From assembly GCA_964619885.1 (NCBI GenBank), contig CAZUGA010000013.1, forward strand, positions 35,964 through 99,963: 64,000 bases of DNA, read 5' to 3'. A program made the translations under genes and the position numbers. This DNA is from CAZUGA01 sp964619885. Lineage in GTDB: Bacteria > Pseudomonadota > Gammaproteobacteria > Methylococcales > UBA1147. This document shows, one piece after another, positions 33,953 through 43,076 of this stretch. The notes below the pieces were generated by a model, which saw only the letters and a program-made list of their open reading frames with translations, searched no databases and was not told the DNA's origin. How positions within the stretch are numbered: the first letter of the stretch is position 1; the number at the start of each line of letters is the position of its first letter.

Positions 33953-35740
33953 TTAGTAAACGCGTTTTTTGGGTGGGATAACTTCCACTTCGTCGGTCAA
34001 AGTATACATATGAACCGGTCGGTAATCGATTTTGGTATTTCCGTCATCGTCCCGCCACATGACCGTGTGCTTGTGCCAATTTGCATCATCGCGTTCCGTA
34101 TAATCCTCCCGGGCGTGCCCGCCCCTGCTTTCTTTTCGATTGGTCGCTGATCGAATCGTCACACTAGCCTGACCGATCAAATTATCCAACTCAAGGGTTT
34201 CAACCAAATCTGTATTCCAAACCATCGATCGATCCGAGACGGAAACGTCTTGGAATGAGGCTTCGACATTATCGATTATATGTACACCTTCTTGAAGAAC
34301 ATCACCCGTTCTAAACACCGCAGCATGATTTTGCATGGTAGTTTGCATGTTCAAGCGAATATCGGCTGTTTTGATAGAGCCATTGGCGTGACGAATGCGA
34401 TCAAACCGGTCCAAAGCTTTTTCACAAGCATTTTCGGCAAGTGGTTTGGGCTGGCTACGGGGTTTGATTAATTCCGCACAGCGAATCGCCGCAGAGCGGC
34501 CAAATACGACCAAATCGAGCAACGAATTCGAACCTAATCTATTGGCTCCGTGCACCGAAACACACGCCGCTTCCCCTATTGCCATTAGTCCGGGAACTAC
34601 CGCATCAGGATCACCGTCTTTGACCGTCACTACCTCGCCTTTGTAGTTGGTCGGTACACCGCCCATGTTGTAATGTACCGTCGGAATAATCGGAATGGGT
34701 TGTTTGGCAACGTCAACGCCTGCGAAAATCCTTGCGGTTTCCGCGATACCCGGTAAACGCTCTTTTATTACATCCTGTCCCAAGTGCTCCAAATGAAGAT
34801 AAGCATGATCTTTTAGATCACCGACACCGCGACCCTCACGAACTTCTATGGTGATTGAACGGCTGACAACGTCGCGTGATGCCAAATCTTTCGCGCTGGG
34901 TGCGTAGCGTTCCATAAAACGCTCACCCTCCGAATTGGTCAGGTATCCCCCCTCCCCCCGAACGCCTTCAGTAATTAAGCATCCAGCGCCATAAATACCG
35001 GTCGGGTGGAATTGCACAAATTCCATATCTTGCAATGGAATCCCCGCTCTCAACGCCATCGCATTGCCATCACCGGTACAAGTGTGTGCTGACGTACACG
35101 ACAAATAAGCGCGGCCATAGCCTCCCGTTGCCAATACCGTCATGTGGGCTTTGAATAAATGCATTGATCCATCATCTAGACACCACGCAAGTACACCCCG
35201 GCATTCACCATCTTCCATAATCAAGTCTAACGCGATGTATTCAATAAAGAATTCTGCATCGTGTTTGAGCGACTGTTGATATAGAGTCGCCAATATTGCA
35301 TGGCCGGTCAAATCAGCCGCTGCACAGGTTCTTTGAGCGGTACCTTCTCCGTAGCGTGTTGTCATTCCACCAAAAGGGCGCTGGTATATTTTGCCTTCCG
35401 GGGTACGAGAAAACGGTACTCCGTAATGCTCCAGTTCAATGATCGATGGAATCGCCTCGCGACACATATATTCGATTGCATCCTGGTCACCCAGCCAATC
35501 CGATCCTTTGATTGTGTCGTACATATGCCAACGCCAATCATCTTCATTCATATTACCCAACGCCGCGCTAATCCCACCTTGGGCGGCGGCAGTATGGCTT
35601 CGGGTTGGGAATACCTTGGTCAAACAAGCCGTTTTTAATCCTTTTTCAGCCATCCCGAAAGTTGCCCGGAGACCCGCTCCTCCTGCACCAACCACGAGAA
35701 CGTCGTACGAGTGTTCAATGAGTTTATAACTTTCAGCCAT
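33953..35740 (-). CDS. sdhA: succinate dehydrogenase flavoprotein subunit
   Basis: A 595-residue flavoprotein. The dinucleotide fold is VVGAGGAGLRA (about 16-26). The FAD-linking histidine lies in RSHTAAAQGGI (about 47-57). The substrate loop and catalytic arginine region include HGANRLGSNSLLDLVVFGR. It oxidises succinate to fumarate in the TCA cycle and respiratory complex II. It follows sdhD by 6 bases. Three assembly-type small proteins in the same cluster (SdhE, YgfX, the SDHAF4-like gene) are expected to act on it. Confidence 0.98.
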   Translation of the reverse strand: MAESYKLIEHSYDVLVVGAGGAGLRATFGMAEKGLKTACLTKVFPTRSHTAAAQGGISAALGNMNEDDWRWHMYDTIKGSDWLGDQDAIEYMCREAIPSIIELEHYGVPFSRTPEGKIYQRPFGGMTTRYGEGTAQRTCAAADLTGHAILATLYQQSLKHDAEFFIEYIALDLIMEDGECRGVLAWCLDDGSMHLFKAHMTVLATGGYGRAYLSCTSAHTCTGDGNAMALRAGIPLQDMEFVQFHPTGIYGAGCLITEGVRGEGGYLTNSEGERFMERYAPSAKDLASRDVVSRSITIEVREGRGVGDLKDHAYLHLEHLGQDVIKERLPGIAETARIFAGVDVAKQPIPIIPTVHYNMGGVPTNYKGEVVTVKDGDPDAVVPGLMAIGEAACVSVHGANRLGSNSLLDLVVFGRSAAIRCAELIKPRSQPKPLAENACEKALDRFDRIRHANGSIKTADIRLNMQTTMQNHAAVFRTGDVLQEGVHIIDNVEASFQDVSVSDRSMVWNTDLVETLELDNLIGQASVTIRSATNRKESRGGHAREDYTERDDANWHKHTVMWRDDDGNTKIDYRPVHMYTLTDEVEVIPPKKRVY

Positions 35741-35746
35741 TTAATA

Positions 35747-36127
35747 TTATCCGACGATAGTGATACGGAACGTTGCGTACAACGCGGCCAATGCAAAAAA
35801 GATAAGAATAAGTTTGGTTGCCAAAATAGCGCTGACCTTGGCCCATTCAGCTTGGATATAGTCCTCTATAACAACCTGAAGCCCTAATATCGCGTGGTAA
35901 AAAACCGCAATTATAGTCGCTATCAATAACACAGAATTCCACGGTGAGGCGATCCACGTAACGATGTCTTGATATTGTGCGCCAGGCAACATAATTACCG
36001 CGACGCCAAACCACAACGTTAATGGTATCAAGCCTACCGCAGTAATACGCTGGATCCACCAATGATGTGAACCTTGCTTTGCTGATCCTAAACCGCGAGC
36101 TTTGGAAAGCGGGGTGCGAAACTGCAT
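35747..36127 (-). CDS. sdhD: succinate dehydrogenase membrane anchor subunit
   Basis: A 126-residue, three-helix anchor. ATG 36127 is chosen because GGGAG lies seven bases before it. The codons up to 36148 would bury that signal. Conserved features are HHWWIQRITAVGL after the N-terminus and FYHAILGLQVVIEDY, which carries the haem-ligand histidine and the quinone-site tyrosine. It starts 10 bases after sdhC. Confidence 0.93.
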   Translation of the reverse strand: MQFRTPLSKARGLGSAKQGSHHWWIQRITAVGLIPLTLWFGVAVIMLPGAQYQDIVTWIASPWNSVLLIATIIAVFYHAILGLQVVIEDYIQAEWAKVSAILATKLILIFFALAALYATFRITIVG

Positions 36128-36137
36128 AATGTTCTCC

Positions 36138-36527
36138 CTATCCGGCAAACAAGCGAATTAGCCAGACAAACAAGGTCAGGCCAACCGCTGTTATGATCTC
36201 TAGTGTGGCAAGCCTATCCAATTCATCCCGATCGAAAGTATAACCCGCGTCCCAGAATAAATGCCGAATACCGTGTACAAAATGGAAAAACAGCGCGAAG
36301 CTGAAGAAAAATAAAAGCATTCTGCCCAGGATTGATTCGATAAAAGCCTGTGTTTCCGAAAATTGTTCCGGACCAGCAGCTATTCCCATCAACCAAATCA
36401 CCAGGTAAATCATGCCAAATGCAAGGGCAACACCAGTCGCTCGATGAGTTATAGAAACGATCGCGGTTAACGGCAACCGATAAATCTGCAGGTGCGGCGA
36501 CAATGGCCTATTCATTTGTTCTTTCAC
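36138..36527 (-). CDS. sdhC: succinate dehydrogenase cytochrome b556 subunit
   Basis: A 129-residue, three-helix subunit. It has the family opening RPLSPHLQIYRLPLTAIVSI, then HRATGVALAFG (quinone-site serine and arginine region) and the haem-ligand stretch FHFVHGIRHLFWD. The start is GTG 36527 with AGGA before it. An ATG four codons later is possible. It is the first structural gene of sdhCDAB, 58 bases after the SDHAF4-like gene. Confidence 0.95.
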   Translation of the reverse strand: MKEQMNRPLSPHLQIYRLPLTAIVSITHRATGVALAFGMIYLVIWLMGIAAGPEQFSETQAFIESILGRMLLFFFSFALFFHFVHGIRHLFWDAGYTFDRDELDRLATLEIITAVGLTLFVWLIRLFAG

Positions 36528-36585
36528 GTGTAGTCCTGAATAAGAAAATTCAAAATCGAATGCAAGGCGAATGATTCCTTGCGCT

Positions 36586-36747
36586 TCAAAAATCTATACA
36601 ACGCCCTTTTTTCTCCCAATCGCCATAACGCGTCGGCTCAGGTCCTTGCCGCCCACCCAACTCTTTGTTTTCAGATTTTTTCTTTGTTTTACGGGGAGGC
36701 TGGTTCTCCGATTGACAATCCGGAGTATTTTTAACCTTTGCAGTCAT
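36586..36747 (-). CDS. SDHAF4/DUF1674-type succinate dehydrogenase assembly factor
   Basis: A 53-residue protein from ATG 36747. A TTG at 36768 would add seven residues. A lysine-rich, disordered N-terminus leads to the C-terminal signature ELGGRQGPEPTRYGDWEKKG followed by RCIDF, which is the hallmark of DUF1674, the family of mitochondrial SDHAF4/Sdh8. In eukaryotes that protein holds the flavinylated SdhA subunit before it meets SdhB. Its place directly upstream of sdhC, with sdhE at the operon end, supports the same task here. I see no sign of decay. Confidence 0.88.
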   Translation of the reverse strand: MTAKVKNTPDCQSENQPPRKTKKKSENKELGGRQGPEPTRYGDWEKKGRCIDF

Positions 36748-36821
36748 CGAATCGGCTTCTGTAATCAACGGGCGTATTTTATACTAGGATCTCCACAAAT
36801 TGACAAGTAAAGAGATTCAAA

Positions 36822-37838
36822 ATGAGCCCAAATTGGGAAACTTTCTTATCAGAGGTCAACGCGCGTCTGATGCATTCAAATTCAACAGAGCGGACGCCAG
36901 CGGATTTAACCGGCAAACCCACCATCAGTGCAATTCCCCATCTTGGGATACTTGCAGTAAGTGGAAAAGACGCGGGTTCCTTCCTCCAAGGACAAACTAC
37001 TTGCGATATTTTGGGCCAAAATAGACACTCCTTCGGCTATGGTGCTATATGTAATCCCAAAGGCCGAGCCCTATCCAATTTTATGCTTGTTCCGGTAAAC
37101 GAAGGCTTTTTGCTCATTTTACCTACGGACCTTATAGATACGATCAAGAAAAAATTGACTATGTACGTGCTTCGCTCTGAGGTTAACATTGCAAGTCCAG
37201 GGTCTGAATATTGCCTTCTCGGAATCGCCAATATCGATCACGAAAACGTACCAGCCAGTCCCGGTATAGATCTCCCACCAAATAAACATCAAGTCATATC
37301 AACTGATAACTTGATAGCAATTAAGATTGATGATCACCGCTGGATTTTGATCGCAAAGCCCGCCGCTGCAATAAATGCCTGGCAAGCACTGGTAAAAAAT
37401 TGGCAGTTGACCGAAGCTAACGACGAGCAATGGGGATTATGTGAGATCCTTGCTGGAACACCCTGGCTATCCATCGAAACCAGCGAATTGTTTGTGCCGC
37501 AGATGTTCAATTTGGATTGCCTAGGTGGGATTAGTTTTAATAAAGGCTGTTATACAGGTCAGGAAATAATCGCAAGGACTCATTATTTGGGGAAGCAAAA
37601 ACGCCGTATGTATTTAGCTTCGTATCAATCGGAATACAGGGTAAAACCAGCAACTCCGATATATGCGCAAGGTCACGAGCAAGCTATTGGACAAGTCGTC
37701 AATTCAGCAACATATAGGAATGGAGAAATACGCCTGCTGGCTGTACTAAAAATTGAACATTCCGAGTCTAACAATATTGTACTCGAAGACGCGTTGGATG
37801 TTCCTGTAAAAATTCAATCTTTACCCTATACTTTCTAA
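36822..37838 (+). CDS. ygfZ: folate-dependent Fe-S cluster assembly protein YgfZ
   Basis: A 338-residue protein of the GcvT/aminomethyltransferase fold. The strict YgfZ motif KGCYTGQE is at residues 241-248, with the essential Cys243. It assists maturation or repair of certain iron-sulfur enzymes with a folate cofactor. It is divergent from the SDHAF4-sdh operon across a 74-base gap, so both promoters lie in that gap. An iron-sulfur helper beside succinate dehydrogenase is functionally sensible. Confidence 0.94.
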   Translation: MSPNWETFLSEVNARLMHSNSTERTPADLTGKPTISAIPHLGILAVSGKDAGSFLQGQTTCDILGQNRHSFGYGAICNPKGRALSNFMLVPVNEGFLLILPTDLIDTIKKKLTMYVLRSEVNIASPGSEYCLLGIANIDHENVPASPGIDLPPNKHQVISTDNLIAIKIDDHRWILIAKPAAAINAWQALVKNWQLTEANDEQWGLCEILAGTPWLSIETSELFVPQMFNLDCLGGISFNKGCYTGQEIIARTHYLGKQKRRMYLASYQSEYRVKPATPIYAQGHEQAIGQVVNSATYRNGEIRLLAVLKIEHSESNNIVLEDALDVPVKIQSLPYTF

Positions 37839-37893
37839 GATTCAACGTAGTTTTCAGTGAATTTAGCAAAGTATTCCAGAGGGTAAAGACGAA

Positions 37894-38736
37894 ATGATTG
37901 CAGTCGACGAAAATGAATTTCTTGCGCAAATAAAATCTGAGGTTGATGCCAACCGATTGGTATTACCAACATTACCGGATGTTGCTATCCGAGTGCGGCA
38001 AGCGGCTGAAAAAGGCGAGGCATCAGCCAGTCAGTTAGCTGATATCGTCGCGACCGATACCGCTTTATCTGCCCGTCTAATCCAGGTTGTTAATAGTCCG
38101 TTGTACAGAGGCACTAACGAAATCGATAAATTACCGGTGGCAATCGCCCGACTCGGAAATAACACCGTCCGCACATTGATTACCAGTCTGGTAATGCAAC
38201 AAATGTTCAAACCAGATTCGCCCGTGTTGGAGGAATATTTTAGACGAATTTGGGAACACAGTGTTACAGTCTCAGCGATCAGTCGAGCCTTGTCTTCAAG
38301 GTGCAACCATTTGAACGCCGATCAATCAATGCTGGCGGGGCTAATTCATCAAATTGGTAAACTTCCGATACTAATGTTAGCTTCCCGCACCGACGGAATG
38401 TTGGATCAAAAGGAAAGTTTTGATGCGCTGCTCGAAAACCTCCATCCAAGAATCGGTAAGATGATCGTCGATGCTTGGAATTTTCCGGACTCACTTCGCC
38501 CTGTTCCGTTCGAATATCTAAATTTCAATCGCAATTCATCTGATCAAGCCGATTACGTCGACGTTGTACAAGTGGCTTATTTGGAAACTGTATCCGAAAG
38601 TAATGACGCGATGGATGCCAAACAGTGGGATTCGATTCCAGCTTTCAGTAAATTGGGACTGGCAGAAGATATCGAGGTGCTGGAAATAGACGGCGTCTCC
38701 GAACAAGTGGCCGAAGCCCATGCATTATTGACCTAG
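37894..38736 (+). CDS. HDOD-domain protein
   Basis: A 280-residue cytoplasmic protein made almost entirely of an HDOD domain (about 18-215): LPTLPDVAIRVRQAAEKG, DTALSARLIQVVNSPLYRG and LAGLIHQIGKLPIL, where the HD catalytic residues of true phosphohydrolases are replaced. HDOD proteins act as signalling scaffolds in motility, cell-cycle or c-di-GMP circuits. It sits 55 bases after ygfZ, a pairing found in many gammaproteobacteria. AGAGGG lies ahead of the ATG. Confidence 0.9.
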   Translation: MIAVDENEFLAQIKSEVDANRLVLPTLPDVAIRVRQAAEKGEASASQLADIVATDTALSARLIQVVNSPLYRGTNEIDKLPVAIARLGNNTVRTLITSLVMQQMFKPDSPVLEEYFRRIWEHSVTVSAISRALSSRCNHLNADQSMLAGLIHQIGKLPILMLASRTDGMLDQKESFDALLENLHPRIGKMIVDAWNFPDSLRPVPFEYLNFNRNSSDQADYVDVVQVAYLETVSESNDAMDAKQWDSIPAFSKLGLAEDIEVLEIDGVSEQVAEAHALLT

Positions 38737-38906
38737 AATGTGAAACCTGCTTTAAATGGCTAGACGCGACTTTTCGTATGCCTACTTTGTTTTCCTCTGC
38801 GCTATCGCACGACGGAAAAACAGTGCGGCCTGGCCGCTACCAGGGACTAACCGCCTTCGCTTTGCTCTCCATGGCGGTCAGAACGCTAGGGAGTCAAAAG
38901 CTTGAG

Positions 38907-39280
38907 TTACATGGCTTTGTAGTCGAAACCGCTGATTTTTTCGGTTTCCTGAAAGTGGTCATGCAACATCAATCCGATTTCAGCTGGCAGATCGCTTCGA
39001 CCACTTGTACCTGGTTTTTGCATATCGCGCCAGTCCTTAACCGTTTTTAGATCGTTTTTATCATCCTCGGGTAGTATTCGGTAAATATCGATATGCAGAG
39101 TTTTGTAGAACCGGGTTTCGATTAACACGGAAATAAGCTTTGCTCCAGCCCAGGTTGGCGCACATTTTCGCTTCTTCCAGTTCAATACCAATGCAAAAAT
39201 CGGAACCGGCAAAATAATGAGAGAAAAAAGGAACCACGCCGTCCGCTCTCAACAATTTTTACAGTATATGTAGCTTCCAT
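38907..39280 (-). pseudogene. possible frameshifted small membrane protein gene
   Basis: From ATG 39280 one frame reads MEATYTVKIVESGRRGS and then soon stops. From about 39250 another minus frame reads AWFLFSLIILPVPIFALVLN, a convincing membrane helix followed by basic residues. A soluble part follows (HIDIYRILPEDDKNDLKTVKDW) and stops at 38907. Joined by one frameshift they make a sensible single-pass membrane protein of about 120 residues. A second frame over 39061-39255 gives another plausible-looking peptide, so the call is uncertain. I do not recognise a family. Confidence 0.35.
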
Positions 39281-39516
39281 AACTCGCCCGAGCGGAATTT
39301 TCGGCCGTCAAACCACTGCAGATCATGGCTGTGTTTCAATGCACCGCAGTTCTTTCGAAGAGTTTTCATTTGCTGCATATTCTTGTGCGCATAGGAAATA
39401 CAAATACCGCATAAAAAGTGAACTATTCGCGGAAATCGGACGGTATAATCGGAAATAAAAATAAATGCACAATACGCATTTAATGTGCGATCCTACAGAC
39501 AAAGACCTAATCCACC

Positions 39517-39984
39517 GTGGCTATTGAAACCGAACGAAAATTTCTGCTGCAAAATGATGATTGGCGCAACGCCATTCGCAAGTCGACCATAATGCGCCAA
39601 GGTTATTTGAACAACGAAAAGGATTGCTCCGTTCGCGTAAGAACCACTTCGGACAAAGCCTGGCTGAACATCAAGAGCGTGACAGTCGGGACACAGCGTC
39701 ATGAATTCGAATACGAAATACCGCTAGAGGATGGTAATCAAATATTAGATACATTGAGCCGTAAACCGTTGATAGAAAAGACCAGACACATCGTTGAGAT
39801 AGATGGGCATGTCTGGGAAATTGACGAATTTATAGCGGATAATGCCGGATTGATTGTGGCGGAAATTGAACTGGATGATCCGGATGAACCTTTCGAAAAA
39901 CCTACCTGGCTGGGCGAAGAAGTCACCTTCGATGCGCGTTATTATAATACCAAACTCTCGAAATCACCGTACAAAACTTGGTAA
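39517..39984 (+). CDS. CYTH-domain protein (triphosphate tunnel enzyme family)
   Basis: A 155-residue protein opening with ETERKFL at residues 4-10, the CYTH signature (usual ExExK). Alternating charged strands SVRVRTTSDKAWLNIKS, HEFEYEIP, WEIDEFIADNAGLIVAEIEL form the tunnel that binds metal-triphosphate. Small bacterial members hydrolyse inorganic triphosphate. Adenylate cyclase activity of the CyaB type is the other option. The start is GTG 39517 without a clear ribosome binding site. Adjacent genes give no hint. Confidence 0.88.
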   Translation: MAIETERKFLLQNDDWRNAIRKSTIMRQGYLNNEKDCSVRVRTTSDKAWLNIKSVTVGTQRHEFEYEIPLEDGNQILDTLSRKPLIEKTRHIVEIDGHVWEIDEFIADNAGLIVAEIELDDPDEPFEKPTWLGEEVTFDARYYNTKLSKSPYKTW

Positions 39985-40159
39985 AATCTTTCTTTTCGAC
40001 GTGTAAAGAACCTGGGTACAGTTCGAAACTCTACGCACTAAAACCCAACGAGGAATAGAATCGGCGTCTTGTTAAAAATTTATTGTGGGATACTTTCAGC
40101 ATTGCAATTACGCAAGAACACATGATCAATCGATCCTTTGAAAAATTAAGAATAAAACT

Positions 40160-40660
40160 ATGAGCAAGCAAGACAAAACCCTTTATATGACCGTTTTAAT
40201 GACACCGGACATGGCCAATTTTTCCGGTGTTGTTCATGGTGGTGCCCTATTGAATTTATTAGACCAAACCGCCTACGCCTGCGCGGCCAAATATTGCAGA
40301 ACTTATGTTGTGACCGCATCGTTGGACCAGGTTCATTTTAAGGAAGCGGTCAAAGTGGGTGAATTGGTTACGTTAAAAGCCAACATCAACTATGTCAGCA
40401 ATACCTCTATGGAAGTTGGCATCAAAGTACTCTCACAAAACTTAACCACCGGGGAAACGCGTCATACCAATTCTTGTTATTTCACCATGGTGGCTAAAGG
40501 CGAGGATGGCCGGTCGGCAAAGGTTCTCCCGTTAGAATTGGAAACTGAGCTGGACAAAAAACTTTTTAAAGCAGCGGAAATGCGCAAGCAAATGCGCAAA
40601 GAAATTGCCGAAAGAAACCGCGCGTTACACGTTGGCTTACCCGACGATTACCGCAGCTGA
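40160..40660 (+). CDS. acyl-CoA thioesterase, hotdog fold
   Basis: A 166-residue protein of the YciA/BACH type. The hotdog helix is preceded by FSGVVHGGALLNLLDQTAY, where the aspartate of LDQ is the usual catalytic acid. VHFKEAVKVGELVTLKANI and GETRHTNSCYFTMVA are the matching beta strands. The C-terminal helix (about 128-160) is rich in Lys, Arg and Glu. It hydrolyses acyl-CoA to free acid and CoA. It is convergent with the rhodanese gene (21 bases between the stops). Confidence 0.9.
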   Translation: MSKQDKTLYMTVLMTPDMANFSGVVHGGALLNLLDQTAYACAAKYCRTYVVTASLDQVHFKEAVKVGELVTLKANINYVSNTSMEVGIKVLSQNLTTGETRHTNSCYFTMVAKGEDGRSAKVLPLELETELDKKLFKAAEMRKQMRKEIAERNRALHVGLPDDYRS

Positions 40661-40681
40661 TCGGGAAGCTAAAACGCGTAG

Positions 40682-41134
40682 TCATTCTTCTGATGGTTTT
40701 TCAATGGGTAATCCGTCTTTGCGCCATTGTGACATATGGCCTTCCAAATAATAGACCTGCTTGAATCCGGAATTGCGTAATCCATAAGCAGCAATATACG
40801 CGCGCGGCCCATGCTCACAATAAACCACGACCGGTTGCGCCTTATCAGCATCTAGCGCATCACCGCTGAAAAGCGGGCTCCAGAATGAAACGTGCACGGC
40901 ATCGGGTACGTGACCCGTATTGTATTCCACGCCACTGCGCACATCGATAATCGTAGGACTCCATCCCGATTGAAGTCGCTCGATGAGTTGAACGCCGCTA
41001 ATATCAGAATCGGAGCTACTATTATTGGTACAACCGTAGCAGCTGACTCCCAGCAGTAGAAACCACGCAAAAGATCCCAAATTTTCTACCGACAACGCTT
41101 GAATATAAGCTTTCATGCTTCGAGATCCCATCAT
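40682..41134 (-). CDS. rhodanese-domain protein, exported or lipid-anchored
   Basis: A 150-residue protein. ATG 41134 is chosen because AAGGA lies nine bases upstream. The ATG at 41143 abuts that signal. A hydrophobic stretch ends in LGVSCYGCTNN, giving possible lipoprotein cysteines. The single rhodanese domain runs from about 45 to 145, with the active-site loop VVVYCEHGPRAY (catalytic Cys) and RSGVEYNTGHVPDAVHVSFW. It probably transfers sulfane sulfur or senses persulfides in the periplasm. Confidence 0.85.
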   Translation of the reverse strand: MMGSRSMKAYIQALSVENLGSFAWFLLLGVSCYGCTNNSSSDSDISGVQLIERLQSGWSPTIIDVRSGVEYNTGHVPDAVHVSFWSPLFSGDALDADKAQPVVVYCEHGPRAYIAAYGLRNSGFKQVYYLEGHMSQWRKDGLPIEKPSEE

Positions 41135-41233
41135 AATAGTCATTCCTTAAGAATCAGAGCCATCCCGTATCTGGCATCCAACCTTAATTAAATTTTCTGC
41201 CGTTCCCGACTCCGATGGTCGTGACATAATAAT

Positions 41234-42232
41234 TCAACTAAATTTGTAGTTGTTTTTGCCCGAGTTTTTAACTTCATACATCGCAGCATCAGCGGCCTGC
41301 AACAAATCGTCCATATTATCAGCATCATCCGGAAACACCGAAACACCGAGACTGCACTTAGTATTCACAGTTATCCCGTTCAAATCGAACGGCGCTGATA
41401 ACAAGCGAATCAATCGCTCCAATATCTCTTTGAATTTCTGCTCATGTCGACCTTGCAGCACAATCAAAAATTCATCGCCTCCCAATCTTGCTACGGTATC
41501 ACTATCGCGGATGCTGGTTAGCATCCGACCAGCCACCTGCTTTAACAGTAAATCCCCAATATCATGACCGTACTCATCATTGACCGTTTTAAAATCATCC
41601 AAATCCAGGAATACTACGGCGAGCTTAAAATCATTTCTGCGCGCCAATGCAATTTCCCTGGTCAACAGGTCCTCACAAAACCTACGGTTCGGAAGGCCGG
41701 TCAATACATCGTACATCGCCATTCTGCGCAAACGCTCTTCGGCGTGTTTTTGACGGCTGATATCCCGATTAGTCCCTACCGCCCGTAGAGGCTTCCCTCT
41801 CTCTGAGAATTCGATTATACGACCGCGGTCGGAAAACCAGCGCCATGAACCATCCTTCGCCTGCATTCTATATTCCAACTCGAATACAGCGTTTTCCTCC
41901 AACCCAGGTGTATCAAAAAATTCGAATAGTAATAGCTTGTCACCCGGATGAACCAAACGCTCCCATGCTTCATAGTGATCAGGTTCGGTCTGATCCTCGT
42001 AACCCAGCATTGCGCTCCAGTTTCGATTGACCTTCATCTCCCCCGTCTCCAAATTAGTTTCCCACAAACCGATCCCGGTACCGTCAAATGCAATTTCTAC
42101 GCGTTTCTCCAGTTCAAGATATCTCCGGTTCTGGTGGGACAATTCACCGATTTCCGCTTTGAGCTGATCGATTTTTTGTTTTAATTCAGCGTTTTCCGAG
42201 CTAAGTTCTTTAATTGTAGGGTTATTTTTCAT
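41234..42232 (-). CDS. PAS-containing diguanylate cyclase
   Basis: A 332-residue cytoplasmic signalling enzyme when started at ATG 42232. An upstream in-frame ATG at 42289 adds 19 residues. No start has a clear ribosome binding site. It has a coiled coil at 8-45, a PAS domain at about 47-165 (FDGTGIGLWETNLETGEM ... DRGRIIEF) with a PAC ending AVGTNRDISRQKHAEE, then the cyclase with intact GGDEF at 251-255. The product-inhibition site RDSD is at 242-245, five residues before it. It should make c-di-GMP in response to a PAS-bound signal. It is a single gene. Confidence 0.92.
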   Translation of the reverse strand: MKNNPTIKELSSENAELKQKIDQLKAEIGELSHQNRRYLELEKRVEIAFDGTGIGLWETNLETGEMKVNRNWSAMLGYEDQTEPDHYEAWERLVHPGDKLLLFEFFDTPGLEENAVFELEYRMQAKDGSWRWFSDRGRIIEFSERGKPLRAVGTNRDISRQKHAEERLRRMAMYDVLTGLPNRRFCEDLLTREIALARRNDFKLAVVFLDLDDFKTVNDEYGHDIGDLLLKQVAGRMLTSIRDSDTVARLGGDEFLIVLQGRHEQKFKEILERLIRLLSAPFDLNGITVNTKCSLGVSVFPDDADNMDDLLQAADAAMYEVKNSGKNNYKFS

Positions 42233-43076
42233 TGTTATATTATTGTAGTTCACCGCAATGCAGATTAATCGACCCGTAAAGCCAACCATTTACACGAGGA
42301 AAACGTGTTTATGCCATGAGTTTCCAACCAAAACCATAGGCCCAAACGCCTTTTCTAACACGCAGCGTAGAACCCCTTCAAGATCTCACTCAAGAGCGCA
42401 TCATTTCAGCGTTTGATCAAGATCTTGGACAGATTCTTGGATTACACGTCCGGAACTAACCCAAGCCTCAAACCGACATTGGTTTTTCTACACCAACTCA
42501 AACCATTTCGAAGACTAGACCGCACCGGCATTTCAAATTGTCGCCGATTGCGCTTGGGCTAATCAATATATTATTAACTTCTTACCTGAAATTTTTGATT
42601 CAAATTGTAGTTATTGTAATTTGAAGCACTAATGCTCTAACAATATTAGGTCTTCGGCTGCAGTCAGTTCCCAGGCTAAAATCACCAATTAGAACCCGCT
42701 CTTTAGACCAATTACTTGACCAATTATTTCACGACAAAGCTCTATATTATCCACCAGCGGAATGGCAATGAGCTTAATCACGGGATAATTCGCCAACTTG
42801 CACGAGTCTATGTAGACTCAATCAGGCATTATCAACATCTCGCGTTAATTGAAAAACCGAGAAACCCATTAAGCAGGTAGCAGAATCCCTCTACCGAAAT
42901 TCCAGAGTACAAGGTCAACAAATTCAATAGCGATCAATGAAAGCCTAACGAGAAATCAGTCAAAAATAATACGGCGGTTTGCGCCATCTAGCAATTATTG
43001 GCAATGGTTCGGATGTATCCGATTGTAGTCTAAATGCGCTTCGCGAATACCTGATAACCTGGAGGCGCAAATGTCA
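42233..43076. other. AT-rich gene-free region of about 840 bases
   Basis: No frame over about 60 codons that looks coding. The region contains a perfect 16-base palindrome GAGTCTATGTAGACTC at 42804-42819. An imperfect FNR-like site (TTGATCAAGATCTT) lies near 42413, not followed by a gene. Many short A/T runs could be promoter or UP elements, but there is no gene on the plus strand to drive until 45088. Confidence 0.4.

Noticed and set aside
38778..39050. 90-codon plus-strand frame
   Set aside because: No ribosome binding site or domain; opposite to the minus-strand membrane-protein remnant.
42413..42426. Another FNR box (TTGATCAAGATCTT)
   Set aside because: Only eight of ten positions match and no gene follows on either strand at a useful distance.
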